Source of the DNA: Ureibacillus thermophilus
Lineage (GTDB): Bacteria; Bacillota; Bacilli; Bacillales_A; Planococcaceae
NCBI RefSeq assembly: GCF_004331915.1
Contig: NZ_CP036528.1
Coordinates: 1,130,567-1,194,566 of the forward strand
Direction: 5' to 3'
Length of the DNA: 64,000 nucleotides
The stretch's first letter is position 1, and each line of letters opens with the position of its first letter. Positions 40,815-51,200 of this stretch are shown here, piece by piece. The notes under the pieces are model-generated. The model searched no databases and was not told the DNA's origin. It worked only from the letters and a program-made list of their open reading frames with translations. A program made the translations under genes and the position numbers.

Positions 40815-43800
40815 ATGTCATTACGAATTATCAGCGGACGGGCAGGGACAGGGAAGACCACCTTTATCCATAAGGAAATTGTGGAGGAAGTTAAGGCTAA
40901 TCCTTTTGGTTCACCTATTTTTTTAATTGTTCCCGACCAAATGTCCTTTTCAACGGAATATCAGTTAACGAATCATTATGGCATACAAGGATTAATCCGC
41001 GCGCAAGTGATGACGTTTAAACGATTGTCATGGCATATTTTGCAGGAAACTGGCGGCATTGCGAAAGATAAAGTAGATAAAATTGGATACCGGATGCTCT
41101 TAAGACGCTTGCTGGAAGAAAATAAAGATCAATTTTCTTTATTTCGCCAAGCTGCTGATAAGCGCGGATTTACAGAAGAAATTGAAAAGATGATTCGGGA
41201 ATTTAATCAATTTAATATTGACAGCCAAACGTTGGAAGAAGCCATCAAAACATTTGAACAATCTGATGCTCCCCAAACGTTGATTGCCAAATCAAAAGAC
41301 TTAAACATTATCCTCCAAAAGCTGGAAGAAATTTTAGGGGATCGTTATATAGAAGGAGACGGGCTTTATCCGTTTTTAATTCAGCAAATGAAAAACTCTG
41401 AAAAACTAAAAGATACCCATGTTTATATTGATGGATTTACATTTTTTACGGTACGGGAATTTGAAATTGTGAAACAGTTATTAACTTTAACAAAACGAGT
41501 AACCGTTGTTCTTCCTTTTGAAAATGAAAATGATAAAGACAATGAACAAGCGGTGTTTTATCGTGCTTCGTTGATGTACGACAAATTACGACAAGAAGCG
41601 GTAAAATTAGGAATCGAAGTGGAACCTCGGATACATATGCAAACCACATATCGCTATCAAAATTTTGATTTGCAGCATATTGAACAGGAGTTTCATCAAC
41701 CGGTTCCTAAAAAGTTGAGAGCGGAAGGATTTGTTCAAATTATTGAAGGAGCCAATCGCCGCGCGGAAGTTCATGGCATTGCCCGGGAAATAAAAAGATT
41801 GGTGCAAGAAGAAGGCGTCCGCTATCGAGATATAGGAATCATGTATCGTCAAGCAGACGTATATGATCCGCTTATTTCGACGATTTTCGCGCAATATGAC
41901 ATTCCGGTATTTACCAATGAGAAGAAACCAATGCTTCATCATCCATTAATTGAATTCAGCCGTTCCATTTTAGAAGTGATTACTTCTAATTGGAAGTATG
42001 AACCGATTTTCCGCAGCGTCAAAACAGATTTATTTTTCCCATTGAATTCAGATGTGAAAGAAATGCGGGAGAAAGCGGATGTATTTGAAAACTTCGTCAT
42101 CGCCCAAGGAATTTATGGGAATCGATGGATGCAGGATGAACGATGGATTTATAAAAAGTATCGCGGATTTGAGTTTGTGACAACGAAGCAAACGGATGAA
42201 GAACTTAAGGTGCAAGCAATTATCGATGAAATGAAAGAATATGTTCGGAAGCCTCTATTAAAATTCGAAAGAGAATTAAAGAAAGCGCGCAATGGAAAAG
42301 AAATTGCCTTCGCATTATTTTCGTGCATGGATGAATTGCAAGTGTTTGAAAAGCTGCAAGCCTTAAAAGAGAAAGAGATGGAAAAAGGACGGCTGGAAGA
42401 GGCGATGGAGCATGACCAGGCTTGGAACGAGTGGGTGAATGTTCTTGAGCAATTTGTTGTGATGTTTGGGGATCAGTCTTTACCCCTTGAGGATGCGGCA
42501 AAAATTTTAGATGAAGGGTACGATGCCCTTGCATTCTCTAAAATTCCGCCTGCCATTGATGAAGTGACGGTATCCCAATTGGAATTTTCCCGCTTTGACA
42601 ATATGAAAGTGGTGTTCGTCATCGGCGTAAATGATGGCGTATATCCAATGCGGATTGACTATGAAGGGCTTATAAATGATATGGACAGGGAATGGTTTTC
42701 AAACATTGACATTGAATTGCTACCAACTTCGAAACACCGGTTAATGGAGGAAAACTTCTACATTTACCGTGCCTTTTCTTCCCCGACCCATCGATTATAT
42801 GTAACCTATTCCGCCAGCGATGAGGAAAGCAAGGCGTTATTGCCATCGTTGTATGTTCAGCGATTGCACAATTTATTCGAAGTCAATGGTGAAAGCACTT
42901 TGCCTCATCATCGAATCTTTATTGACCCAATTGAAGAATGGGAGAAGTCGAAAATTTTATCTTACTTAAGACATCCAAGAACATCCCTTGCTTACTTAAT
43001 GACCCAATTAAAACAGGCGGATGGCTTGAAATTGGATTCAGAATGGAAAGCGCTGAAAGCTTTTTATGAACAAAGCGGGGAATGGAAACCGGTACTTGAG
43101 CTTGTGATGAAGCCGCTTAAAGAAAAAAAACATTCTGAACCATTAAAACAGGCATTAACGGAAGAACTGTATGGGGACGAAATGACTTCCAGCGTGTCGC
43201 GGATTGAAAAATATTTCAGCTGTCCATTTGCCCATTTTGCAACCTATGGACTTCATTTGCAGGAGCGGCCGGAGTTTCGCTTAGAAACCTTTGAAATGGG
43301 AGATTTGTTCCATGAAGCGTTAAAATGGATTTCCATGGAAACGAACCGATTAAATTTGCCGTGGAATAAATTGACGAGGGAACAATGTGCGCACCTTGCC
43401 CGGGAAGCGGTGGAGCGCATTGTGCCGGCTTTTTCCCATCAAATTTTATTAAGCAGTTCCCGCTACCGCTATATACAGCGTAAACTGATGCGCATTATTG
43501 AGAGAACGATGATCGCCCTTTCCCAACATGCGAAAAGCTCCTTCTTTAAACCGATTGCGGTGGAGGCAGCTTTTGGTCCGAAAGAACAATTGCCGCCTCT
43601 CGAAATTCCTTTAAAAGGCGGCCGGAGAATGAAACTTAGAGGTCGCATTGACCGGATTGACCATGCAAAGGTGGGCGAAAAATCGTATTTGCGCGTTATT
43701 GACTATAAATCTTCTGGCAGAGATTTAGATTTGAATGAAGTATATTATGGCATTTCATTGCAATTATTGACCTATTTGGATGTGGCGGTGGAAAATTCGT

Positions 43801-44324
43801 TCATCTTATTGAAAGAATCCGCCTTGCCAGCGGGTGTTCTTTACGTTCATGTTCAAAATCCTCTATTAAAAGTGGAGAAAGAATTGAATGATTTAGAGTT
43901 TGAGGAAGAACGGCTGAAAATGTTCAAAATGAAAGGGTTGCTTGCAGAAGATCAAGAGGCTGTCATTGCCATGGATGAACGCTTAGAAGAAGATGGCAAG
44001 TCAATTATTATTCCTGCATCCTTTACGAAGAAGCAGGAGTTTGCCAAAACGTCAAAAGTTGTACCGCCGGATGCAATGCAAGATTTGCGCAAATTCGTCC
44101 GCAGAAAACATCAAGAAGCTGGGGAATCCATTTTAAGTGGAGATACATCTATTCGACCATTTAAATTAAAAGATAAAACAGCTTGCGATTATTGCCAGTT
44201 TAAGTCGGTTTGCCAATTTGATCCTGCAGAGGATGCGTACTTGCGTCTTGAGGTAGATAAAATGCCAAACGTGATTGAAAAAATTCGAAGGGAGTTGAAG
44301 GAAGATGAATCCGATTCCTATTAA
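40815..44324 (+). CDS. addB: ATP-dependent helicase/nuclease subunit B (AddB)
   Basis: 1169 residues. AddAB processes double-strand breaks until it meets Chi; AddB recognises Chi and cuts one strand. A Walker A-like GRAGTGKTTF stands at ~8-17. The C-terminal nuclease domain has DRIDH and RVIDYKSSG (~955-975). The four iron-sulfur cysteines are present: CPFAHF (~801) and CDYCQFKSVC near the end (C-x2-C-x5-C). AAGGAGGAG precedes the ATG, and the gene overlaps addA by 20 bp. Confidence 0.95.
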   Translation: MSLRIISGRAGTGKTTFIHKEIVEEVKANPFGSPIFLIVPDQMSFSTEYQLTNHYGIQGLIRAQVMTFKRLSWHILQETGGIAKDKVDKIGYRMLLRRLLEENKDQFSLFRQAADKRGFTEEIEKMIREFNQFNIDSQTLEEAIKTFEQSDAPQTLIAKSKDLNIILQKLEEILGDRYIEGDGLYPFLIQQMKNSEKLKDTHVYIDGFTFFTVREFEIVKQLLTLTKRVTVVLPFENENDKDNEQAVFYRASLMYDKLRQEAVKLGIEVEPRIHMQTTYRYQNFDLQHIEQEFHQPVPKKLRAEGFVQIIEGANRRAEVHGIAREIKRLVQEEGVRYRDIGIMYRQADVYDPLISTIFAQYDIPVFTNEKKPMLHHPLIEFSRSILEVITSNWKYEPIFRSVKTDLFFPLNSDVKEMREKADVFENFVIAQGIYGNRWMQDERWIYKKYRGFEFVTTKQTDEELKVQAIIDEMKEYVRKPLLKFERELKKARNGKEIAFALFSCMDELQVFEKLQALKEKEMEKGRLEEAMEHDQAWNEWVNVLEQFVVMFGDQSLPLEDAAKILDEGYDALAFSKIPPAIDEVTVSQLEFSRFDNMKVVFVIGVNDGVYPMRIDYEGLINDMDREWFSNIDIELLPTSKHRLMEENFYIYRAFSSPTHRLYVTYSASDEESKALLPSLYVQRLHNLFEVNGESTLPHHRIFIDPIEEWEKSKILSYLRHPRTSLAYLMTQLKQADGLKLDSEWKALKAFYEQSGEWKPVLELVMKPLKEKKHSEPLKQALTEELYGDEMTSSVSRIEKYFSCPFAHFATYGLHLQERPEFRLETFEMGDLFHEALKWISMETNRLNLPWNKLTREQCAHLAREAVERIVPAFSHQILLSSSRYRYIQRKLMRIIERTMIALSQHAKSSFFKPIAVEAAFGPKEQLPPLEIPLKGGRRMKLRGRIDRIDHAKVGEKSYLRVIDYKSSGRDLDLNEVYYGISLQLLTYLDVAVENSFILLKESALPAGVLYVHVQNPLLKVEKELNDLEFEEERLKMFKMKGLLAEDQEAVIAMDERLEEDGKSIIIPASFTKKQEFAKTSKVVPPDAMQDLRKFVRRKHQEAGESILSGDTSIRPFKLKDKTACDYCQFKSVCQFDPAEDAYLRLEVDKMPNVIEKIRRELKEDESDSY

Positions 44325-47300
44325 ACCAAAAGATGCCACATGGACAGACGAGCAATGGAAAGCGATTTGGGCAACAGGGCAGGATATTCTTGTTTCTGCG
44401 GCGGCTGGGTCAGGAAAAACGGCGGTGCTTATCAACCGGATGATCGAAAAGGTCATTGCGAAAGAAAATCCGATTAATGTGGACGAGCTGCTTGTGGTGA
44501 CCTTTACAAACGCTGCTGCGGCAGAAATGCGCCATCGACTTGCAAAGGCACTGGAAAAGGAAATCGCAAAAGACCCGCACAATGCCCACTTGCGAAAGCA
44601 GCTGAGCCTTGTCAACAAAGCCCAAATTTCCACATTGCACTCCTTTTGCTTATCTATCGTTCGGCAATATGCCTATTTGATTGATATTGACCCGGGATTC
44701 CGCATTGCCAGTGAAGGGGAAGTTTCGCTTTTGCGGGATGATGTGTTAAAAGACGTCATGGAAGAAGCGTACAGCGCCGAAGATGAAGCAGAAGCCGCTC
44801 GCATTTACCGGTTAGTGGACAGCTTCACCTCCGACCGGGATGACCAGGAAATTGAAAAGTTGATAGAGCAATTATATGACAATGCGCGTGTTCATCCGGC
44901 ACCGGAAAAATGGCTTCATTCCCTTGTGGAGCAATATCAGCTTTCTGAGGACGTAACGGTGGATGATTTACCTTTCATCAATTATGTGAAAAATTCCATT
45001 GCATTTCAGTTGGAAGAAGCTCGGTCGCACCTTTTAGCGGTGAGAAAGTATGCTTTAATGCCAGATGGGCCGCATGCCTACGGAGAAACAGTGGAATTGG
45101 ATTTGGCCCTTATTCAAGAGGCATTGCGGCGCATCCGTTCTTCTTGGCAAGAAGCTTATGAATTTTTTGCTGTGTTAAAATGGGAAACCCTTGCGCGGAT
45201 GCCGAAAGATTCCTGCGATGAAGAATTGAAAAAGAAAGCGCAAGAGAAACGGAATAAAGCAAAAGAAATTGTAAAAAAAATTCAAGAAACGTATTTTGTG
45301 CGGAAACCAGAGCGCCTGATTCAAGAAATCCGTCTGATGGCTCCAACGATTGAAACATTGGTGGAACTTACGCTGAAATTTGGCGAAAAGTTTAAACGGG
45401 CGAAATTGGAAAAAGGCATTTTAGATTTTTCAGACCTTGAACATTATGCCCTCGACATTTTAACGGTGGAAGAAAACGGAGAAATGAAACCCTCCCCTGT
45501 TGCTTTAGAATTCCAAGGGCGGTTTAAAGAAGTGCTTGTGGATGAATACCAAGATACGAATATGTTGCAAGAGACAATTTTACAGCTTGTAAAAAGCGGC
45601 GATGAAAGCAACGGGAATCTATTTATGGTAGGGGATGTGAAGCAGTCAATTTACCGCTTCCGTCTAGCGGAACCAATGCTCTTTTTGCATAAGTATTTAA
45701 CTTTTGAAGAAGAGCCGAAAACAAGTGGGCTAAAAATTGATTTAAACGCCAATTTCCGCAGCAGGAAAGAAGTCCTTTATGGAACGAACTATATTTTCGA
45801 ACAAGTGATGGGCGAAAAAGTAGGAGAAATTTCTTATGATGAGAAAGCCGCATTAAAACCGAGTGCGCCGTACAATGAATTAGATATGCCGGTGGAGTTG
45901 GCCATTATACATGAGGAACAGCCGGATGCTTCATCGGAAAATGAAGAAGATGAAGATTTCGATCAAATCATGGAAGAAGAAATGAAAAAATCTCAACAAG
46001 AAGCCCGCTTTATTATTCAACGCATCAAGGAGCTAATGGAATCGGGGGCGACTGTCTATGATACGAAACAAAAAGATCAAAAAAAGCGCATCCGTCCATT
46101 AAAGTACAGCGATATTGTCATCCTTATGCGATCTATGACATGGTCCGGCGATATTATTGAAGAATTTAAAAAGGCCAATATTCCGTTATATGCGGAAAGT
46201 TCCAAAGGCTATTTTGAAGCGTTGGAAGTCATGATCATGATGAATTTATTAAAAGTCATCGACAATCCATATCAAGACATTCCTTTGGCATCCGTTTTAC
46301 GGGCTCCCTTTGTGGGACTGAAGGAAAATGAATTGGCACTCATTCGTTTAACCGACAAAAATGCGCCTTTTTATGAAGCGGTGAAAAAATTTGTGGAAAA
46401 CGAGCAATCAGGGCTTGAAGCTGAAACGCAGGCAAAGCTTGAGAAGTTTTTGCAGCAGCTTGACGTATGGAGGGATTTGGCTCGCCGCGGCAGCCTTTCT
46501 GATTTAATTTGGAAAATTTATTTAGACACCCATTATTATGAAATGGTTGGAGCCATGTCAAACGGCAAACAGCGGCAAGCCAATTTGCGTGCGCTCCATG
46601 ACCGGGCATTAACCTTTGAAAAATCTTCCTATCGTGGATTATTCCGATTTTTGCGTTTCATTGATCGAATGAAAGCGCGTGGGGAAGATTTAGGCGTCGC
46701 CAAGTCCATTGGGGAGAAGGATGATGTGGTGCGTTTAGTGACGATTCACTCCTCCAAAGGGCTTGAGTATCCAGTGGTGTTTGTGGCGGGACTAGGCAAT
46801 CGTTTTAATTTAAGAGATTTTAATGAACCTTATTTATTTGACCAAAATTTTGGCCTTGCTGTAAAAGCCATCGATCCGGATAACCGAATCATGTACACTT
46901 CTTTGCCGTTTTTTGCCATCAAAGAAAAGAAAAAATTGGAATTAATTGCAGAGGAAATGCGGATTTTATATGTGGCGATGACTCGGGCGAAAGAACGGCT
47001 GATTCTCGTCGGTTCTGTGAAAGATTGGGAAAAAGCGATGCAAGCTTGGTGTGAAATGCAAAGTTTGCCTCCGGATGAAATGCTACCAGATTATGTGAGA
47101 GCACGGGCGAGAAGCTATCTTGATTGGATTGGTCCGGCCATCGCAAGACATAAAGTTTTTAAAGAATATAGTCATGGGGATTATGTACCGTTAGAACATC
47201 CATCCACATGGAAAATAATGGTTATTTCTAATGGGACATTCATGAAAAAATCCATTGATGAGGAAGAAACAGCAAACGAAGAAATGATGGAAGATGTGGA

Positions 47301-48033
47301 TGAAACATTGCTGGAAGAATTGAATCGCCGCTTTACTTACGTCTATCCATTTGAACGGGCGACGAAGAAAAAATCAAAAACAAGCGTATCCGAAATGAAG
47401 CGAGTTGAAAATTTGCAGCATGAGGAAGAAGCGGAATATATAAGGATGATCATTAAAAATCGCAATAAATCCCTCGTTAAACGTCCGGCATTTATGCAGG
47501 AAAAACAAATTTCTGCAGCAGAAATCGGAACGGCGATGCATACTGTGATGCAGCATGTGCCGCAAAAAGGATTTGAAAATACAGAAGAAGCGCAGCATTT
47601 TCTTGATGAGCTTGTCGAAAAGCAATTAATCACAGAAGAAGAACGGAAAGCCATCGAACTCGAAAAACTGCTTCATTTCTTTCAAACACCGATTGGAAAA
47701 CGATTTAGCAGTGCGAAACAATTGAATCGAGAACTGCCTTTTACCTTAAGTGTGAAGGATGCAGACGGCGATTCCCAAATCATTCAAGGGATTGTCGATT
47801 GCTTGATGCAAGATGAAGAAGGAAAATGGGTGCTTCTTGATTACAAAACAGATAAAATCTTGCCTTCTTTTGCGGAAGAAAAGGCATTGATTCAGGAAAT
47901 GACTAAGCGCTACGGGGTGCAAATCCGCCTATATACAGAAGCGGTGGAGAAGATTTTGCAAATTCAAGTAGATGAAAAAGTTCTTTACTTGTTCGATGCA
48001 GGGAAAGCGGTGCCGTTACAGTCGTTAGGTTGA
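44305..48033 (+). CDS. addA: ATP-dependent helicase/nuclease subunit A (AddA)
   Basis: 1242 residues, a UvrD-type 3'-5' helicase fused to a RecB-type nuclease. Walker A AAAGSGKTAVLINRM (~33-47), Walker B with VLVDEYQDTN (~412-421), GDVKQSIYRFR, and later TIHSSKGLEYPVVF and AMTRAKERL. The C-terminal nuclease shows IVDCLMQ and VLLDYKTDKI (~1168-1190). AAGGAAG is set directly before the ATG inside addB, so translation is coupled. Confidence 0.96.
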   Translation: MNPIPIKPKDATWTDEQWKAIWATGQDILVSAAAGSGKTAVLINRMIEKVIAKENPINVDELLVVTFTNAAAAEMRHRLAKALEKEIAKDPHNAHLRKQLSLVNKAQISTLHSFCLSIVRQYAYLIDIDPGFRIASEGEVSLLRDDVLKDVMEEAYSAEDEAEAARIYRLVDSFTSDRDDQEIEKLIEQLYDNARVHPAPEKWLHSLVEQYQLSEDVTVDDLPFINYVKNSIAFQLEEARSHLLAVRKYALMPDGPHAYGETVELDLALIQEALRRIRSSWQEAYEFFAVLKWETLARMPKDSCDEELKKKAQEKRNKAKEIVKKIQETYFVRKPERLIQEIRLMAPTIETLVELTLKFGEKFKRAKLEKGILDFSDLEHYALDILTVEENGEMKPSPVALEFQGRFKEVLVDEYQDTNMLQETILQLVKSGDESNGNLFMVGDVKQSIYRFRLAEPMLFLHKYLTFEEEPKTSGLKIDLNANFRSRKEVLYGTNYIFEQVMGEKVGEISYDEKAALKPSAPYNELDMPVELAIIHEEQPDASSENEEDEDFDQIMEEEMKKSQQEARFIIQRIKELMESGATVYDTKQKDQKKRIRPLKYSDIVILMRSMTWSGDIIEEFKKANIPLYAESSKGYFEALEVMIMMNLLKVIDNPYQDIPLASVLRAPFVGLKENELALIRLTDKNAPFYEAVKKFVENEQSGLEAETQAKLEKFLQQLDVWRDLARRGSLSDLIWKIYLDTHYYEMVGAMSNGKQRQANLRALHDRALTFEKSSYRGLFRFLRFIDRMKARGEDLGVAKSIGEKDDVVRLVTIHSSKGLEYPVVFVAGLGNRFNLRDFNEPYLFDQNFGLAVKAIDPDNRIMYTSLPFFAIKEKKKLELIAEEMRILYVAMTRAKERLILVGSVKDWEKAMQAWCEMQSLPPDEMLPDYVRARARSYLDWIGPAIARHKVFKEYSHGDYVPLEHPSTWKIMVISNGTFMKKSIDEEETANEEMMEDVDETLLEELNRRFTYVYPFERATKKKSKTSVSEMKRVENLQHEEEAEYIRMIIKNRNKSLVKRPAFMQEKQISAAEIGTAMHTVMQHVPQKGFENTEEAQHFLDELVEKQLITEEERKAIELEKLLHFFQTPIGKRFSSAKQLNRELPFTLSVKDADGDSQIIQGIVDCLMQDEEGKWVLLDYKTDKILPSFAEEKALIQEMTKRYGVQIRLYTEAVEKILQIQVDEKVLYLFDAGKAVPLQSLG

Positions 48034-48108
48034 AACAAAATTTGGCGGTTTTTCTTGTAAGTACATTGGGAAAATGATAGTTTTATGGTATTTAGGAGGT
48101 CGAATGAA

Positions 48109-49287
48109 ATGTTTCAACCAACGACTTTGAATGAAAGAATCCAAACGCTCGATATCATCCGGGGCGTGAGTTTGCTCGGCATTTTGCTTGTCAATATATT
48201 TGCCTTTTCCCTGCCCCTTCCTCATGTGCAGGATTTAAACAGTTGGTTTACGGATATTCATGACCAGTTGAATTATCAAAAGCTTGATATATATGTACAA
48301 GGCAGCTTTTATCCTTTGTTTTCAATGCTTTTTGGATATGGGTTGGCCATGCAGTACATGAAGGCACAGCAGCGAACAGGGGCGAAGTTTTATTCTTTCG
48401 CCGCAAAACGCCTTCTTATCCTCATGATGATCGGACTTATGCATGCTTTTCTTCTTTGGTGGGGCGACATCATTACACTGTACGCAGTTTTCGGATTATT
48501 TGTAATTTTATTGTTGCGGTTCTCAAGCGGCTTGCTTCTCTCCGTTGCATTGATTTTAAATGGATTTTTCCATGTCTTAATCATCTTGCTTTATGCAATG
48601 TCAGGGATTGCAACAAGTGAATATGAAACTTTTGTTGATATCAGTGCAATCGAAAATGCCATCACCGCTTACGGCGTTGGAACATGGACAGATGCATTTC
48701 TTCAACGTTTGCAAGATTTATCGGTGCAGATGTCTCCTGCCATGTGGGTGAGTGCAGTGTTTACAATCTTTCCTTATATGTTGGTTGGAGCGGCAGCGGC
48801 AAAGTGGCGTTTAGTAGAACGGGCGAAGGAATTAAAAGGGTTGTGGATTTTCCTTGCCGTATTTTGCATTGCCGTAGGGCTTTTCCTTAAAAGCTTCCCA
48901 TTCCATGCAACTCGGACTTATTTATGGGAGTATATTCGTGTATATGTGGGAGGGCCGATGCTTGCTGTCGGATATGCATCCCTTATTGCCGTCCTCTGCC
49001 TCATCCCCTTTGTACCGAAATTATTAAGTCCAATTGCGAAAGCCGGCCGCATGTCTTTAACCCTATATATCATGCAGTCCATCATTTGTACGCTTTTATT
49101 TTACCATTATGGTTTTGGCCTTTACGGAAAAGTGGATGTAGTGATGGGGATTGTGATAGCCATCAGCATTTATATAGTTCAGGCCGCTTTTGCGGAAATA
49201 TGGTTTATAAAGTTCCGCCAAGGTCCGCTGGAGTATATTGTCAAGCGGCTGGCTTATGGAAAAACATTAAAGAAAGTTGAGCCATAA
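48109..49287 (+). CDS. DUF418 (YeiB-family) membrane protein
   Basis: 392 residues with eight to ten membrane helices. The opening ERIQTLDIIRGVSLLGILLV, the SFYPLFSMLFGYGL segment and the C-terminal DUF418 region (AGRMSLTLYIMQSIICTLLF) place it in the YeiB/DUF418 group, whose members are thought to act in transport or acyl transfer; no substrate is known. GGAGG lies 13 bp before ATG 48109; the earlier ATG at 48085 lies before that site. It stands 75 bp after addA and may be a separate unit. Confidence 0.82.
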   Translation: MFQPTTLNERIQTLDIIRGVSLLGILLVNIFAFSLPLPHVQDLNSWFTDIHDQLNYQKLDIYVQGSFYPLFSMLFGYGLAMQYMKAQQRTGAKFYSFAAKRLLILMMIGLMHAFLLWWGDIITLYAVFGLFVILLLRFSSGLLLSVALILNGFFHVLIILLYAMSGIATSEYETFVDISAIENAITAYGVGTWTDAFLQRLQDLSVQMSPAMWVSAVFTIFPYMLVGAAAAKWRLVERAKELKGLWIFLAVFCIAVGLFLKSFPFHATRTYLWEYIRVYVGGPMLAVGYASLIAVLCLIPFVPKLLSPIAKAGRMSLTLYIMQSIICTLLFYHYGFGLYGKVDVVMGIVIAISIYIVQAAFAEIWFIKFRQGPLEYIVKRLAYGKTLKKVEP

Positions 49288-49358
49288 CTCTTTTTTTCAT
49301 GTAATATTGTATTAATACTAGAATTACAATTTGTGAAAATGAAAAGGGGCTATTACTA

Positions 49359-50261
49359 ATGAAAATTTTATCCTTCAAATTCAATCATCAAGTAAAATTC
49401 GGTCCAAAGGTAAAAAAAGAGGAAGCTGTTTGGGATGTGTTGGCGATTCAATCAGCTTTTCAAGTGTTCCCATCTTTCCCGCAAACGATTATTGAAGGAA
49501 TTGCATTAGGGTATGATTTTGTTGAAAAGATTCGAAGATTAGTAGAAGTAGCGGAAAAATCCGATCAAGCGGAAAATTTCAAATTATCCTTTCATGAAGT
49601 AGAGTGGCTGGCACCAATTCCGAGAACGCCGAAAAATATTATTTGTGTAGCGAAAAACTATGATGAACATGCAAAGGAAATGGGAGGAGAAGCTGCGCCA
49701 TCCGAATTAGTCATTTTCACAAAATCTCCGACGACAATTGCTGCTGCCAATCAAGTGCTGCCAATCCATGCAGACAAAACCAACTCCCTTGACTATGAAG
49801 GAGAACTAGCGGTTGTCATCGGGAAAACGGGAAAAAACATTCCTGTAAATTTAGCCTATGATTATATTTTCGGCTACACGATTGCCAATGATATTACAGC
49901 CCGCGATGTCCAAGATCGGCATCAGCAATATTTCTTAGGGAAAAGTTTAGATGCGACTTGCCCAATGGGACCTTATATCGTAACAAAAGACGAAATTCCA
50001 AATCCACAAAATTTAACCATTGTAACGAAAGTGAATGGGGAAGTTCGCCAAAACGGAAATACAGAAGATATGATGTTCCCGATTGACCGGTTGATTTCCA
50101 TCATCTCTCATCATGTAACGTTGGAGCCTGGTGATGTGATTCTTACAGGTACGCCTAAAGGAGTTGGAAAAGGCATGAATCCTCCACAATTTTTAAAATC
50201 TGGCGATGAAGTGCGAATTTCCATTGAAGACATCGGCACATTAACAAACCGTTTTGAATAA
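49359..50261 (+). CDS. yisK: Fumarylacetoacetate hydrolase-family protein (YisK-like)
   Basis: 300 residues. The FAH fold with metal ligands is seen in DYEGELAVVIGK (~145) and ITARDVQDRHQQYFLGKSLD; the end TGTPKGVGKGMNPP is family-typical. B. subtilis YisK is an oxaloacetate decarboxylase that also associates with the elongation protein Mbl; that role is carried over from homology. AAAAGGGGC precedes the ATG. yisL follows, as in B. subtilis, which supports the name. Confidence 0.85.
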   Translation: MKILSFKFNHQVKFGPKVKKEEAVWDVLAIQSAFQVFPSFPQTIIEGIALGYDFVEKIRRLVEVAEKSDQAENFKLSFHEVEWLAPIPRTPKNIICVAKNYDEHAKEMGGEAAPSELVIFTKSPTTIAAANQVLPIHADKTNSLDYEGELAVVIGKTGKNIPVNLAYDYIFGYTIANDITARDVQDRHQQYFLGKSLDATCPMGPYIVTKDEIPNPQNLTIVTKVNGEVRQNGNTEDMMFPIDRLISIISHHVTLEPGDVILTGTPKGVGKGMNPPQFLKSGDEVRISIEDIGTLTNRFE

Positions 50262-50289
50262 AAATCAATAAACATGACTGATTAAGTGG

Positions 50290-50339
50290 ACCCGCAAAAG
50301 ATTTCCAAAAATGCGAAATACTTGCGGGTTCTTTTTTTT
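50290..50339 (+). terminator. yisK terminator
   Basis: ACCCGCAA pairs with TTGCGGGT, followed by CTTTTTTTT. Confidence 0.85.
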
Positions 50340-50439
50340 ATATATTAAAATGAATTTTAAGTGATAAAAGCTACTATTATTGAATAAAAATCGATCCCAT
50401 GGTAGCATGAACATTGAATATGAAGTGAGGTGGGAAATT

Positions 50440-50802
50440 ATGGATTTTTTAACTAGTTCGACACATTTGCACATTACGGTTTGGTTGATTGGAATCATCT
50501 TATTTTTGATTGGAGCCATGAAGCCAAATAAAGGGTTACATATGGCATTGCGCTTATTTTATATCCTAATCATCATCACTGGCGGCGCTTTATTTATCGA
50601 AGCGATGGATTACGGACAAGGCATGAACTACGGTATTAAATTTTTATTGGGCCTTTTAGTTATTGGCATGATGGAAATGGTGTTAGTTAACCAATCCAAA
50701 GGAAAATCTACTACTGTTTTTTGGATTTTATTTGCCATTTTCCTATTTTTAACGCTGTTCTACGGATTCAAATTGCCAATGGGCATGAACTTCTTGGCGT
50801 AA
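50440..50802 (+). CDS. yisL: YisL family (DUF1516) membrane protein
   Basis: 120 residues with four membrane helices (LHITVWLIGIILFLIGAM, ALRLFYILIIITGGALFI, GIKFLLGLLVIGMMEMVLV, VFWILFAIFLFLTLF). Length, helix layout and the position after yisK match B. subtilis YisL, whose function is unknown. GAGGTGG stands 6-7 bp before ATG 50440; the longer frame from 50380 has no ribosome site. Confidence 0.8.
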   Translation: MDFLTSSTHLHITVWLIGIILFLIGAMKPNKGLHMALRLFYILIIITGGALFIEAMDYGQGMNYGIKFLLGLLVIGMMEMVLVNQSKGKSTTVFWILFAIFLFLTLFYGFKLPMGMNFLA

Positions 50803-50811
50803 TGCAAGGAT

Positions 50812-50846
50812 CGCAAAGTACACGGTTTTGTACTTTGCGTTTTTTA
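50812..50846 (+). terminator. yisL terminator
   Basis: CGCAAAGTAC pairs with GTACTTTGCG, then TTTTTT. Confidence 0.85.
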
Positions 50847-50928
50847 TTGCATGATGGGAATAGAAATTTTTTCTGATTTCCTCTACAATGGTTTCAACTG
50901 AGAAGATGGAAAGGAAATGGGTCATGAT

Positions 50929-51075
50929 ATGGCAGTTTTTATGCTTGTCTTTGTTGGGGGATTAATGGTGCTTTTTCTTGTTTTTGCATTTTTACAAAAA
51001 CCGATTCATCATTTGAAAGAGAATGAGTGGATGGATTTGGAAGAAAAGCAGGATGGGAAGGAAAAATGGTTGTAA
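50929..51075 (+). CDS. 48-residue single-span membrane protein
   Basis: MAVFMLVFVGGLMVLFLVFA is one hydrophobic helix at the N-terminus, followed by a charged cytoplasmic tail (FLQKPIHHLKENEWMDLEEK and more). AAAGGAAATGGG lies upstream at slightly long spacing (about 10-12 bp). It sits between the yisL terminator and the GH13-like gene. I recognise no family. Confidence 0.55.
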   Translation: MAVFMLVFVGGLMVLFLVFAFLQKPIHHLKENEWMDLEEKQDGKEKWL

Positions 51076-51082
51076 AAGAGGG

Positions 51083-51142
51083 TTGTCACAATATTGTCAA
51101 AAATATTGGCGGATTTGACAAAAGTTTATTGATTTATTGATA
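51083..51142 (+). promoter_or_regulatory. Phased TTGTCA/TTGACA motifs before the GH13-like gene
   Basis: TTGTCA at 51083 and 51094, TTGACA at 51115 and TTGATA at 51137 are spaced 11, 21 and 22 bp. TTGTCAA (51094) and TTGACAA (51115) also form an inverted repeat. TTGACA could be a -35, but no good -10 lies 17 bp away. The layout suggests several binding sites on one face of the helix. Confidence 0.4.
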
Positions 51143-51200
51143 GATGCGCCCACATTTTTGGTAAAATGTCGTTGATTGGTTCTAAAGGAGAGGGATTAAT

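Noticed and set aside
51083-51142. TTGACA (51115) as the -35 of the GH13-like gene
   Set aside because: No acceptable -10 at 16-18 bp. The motif is better explained as one of several phased TTGWCA copies.
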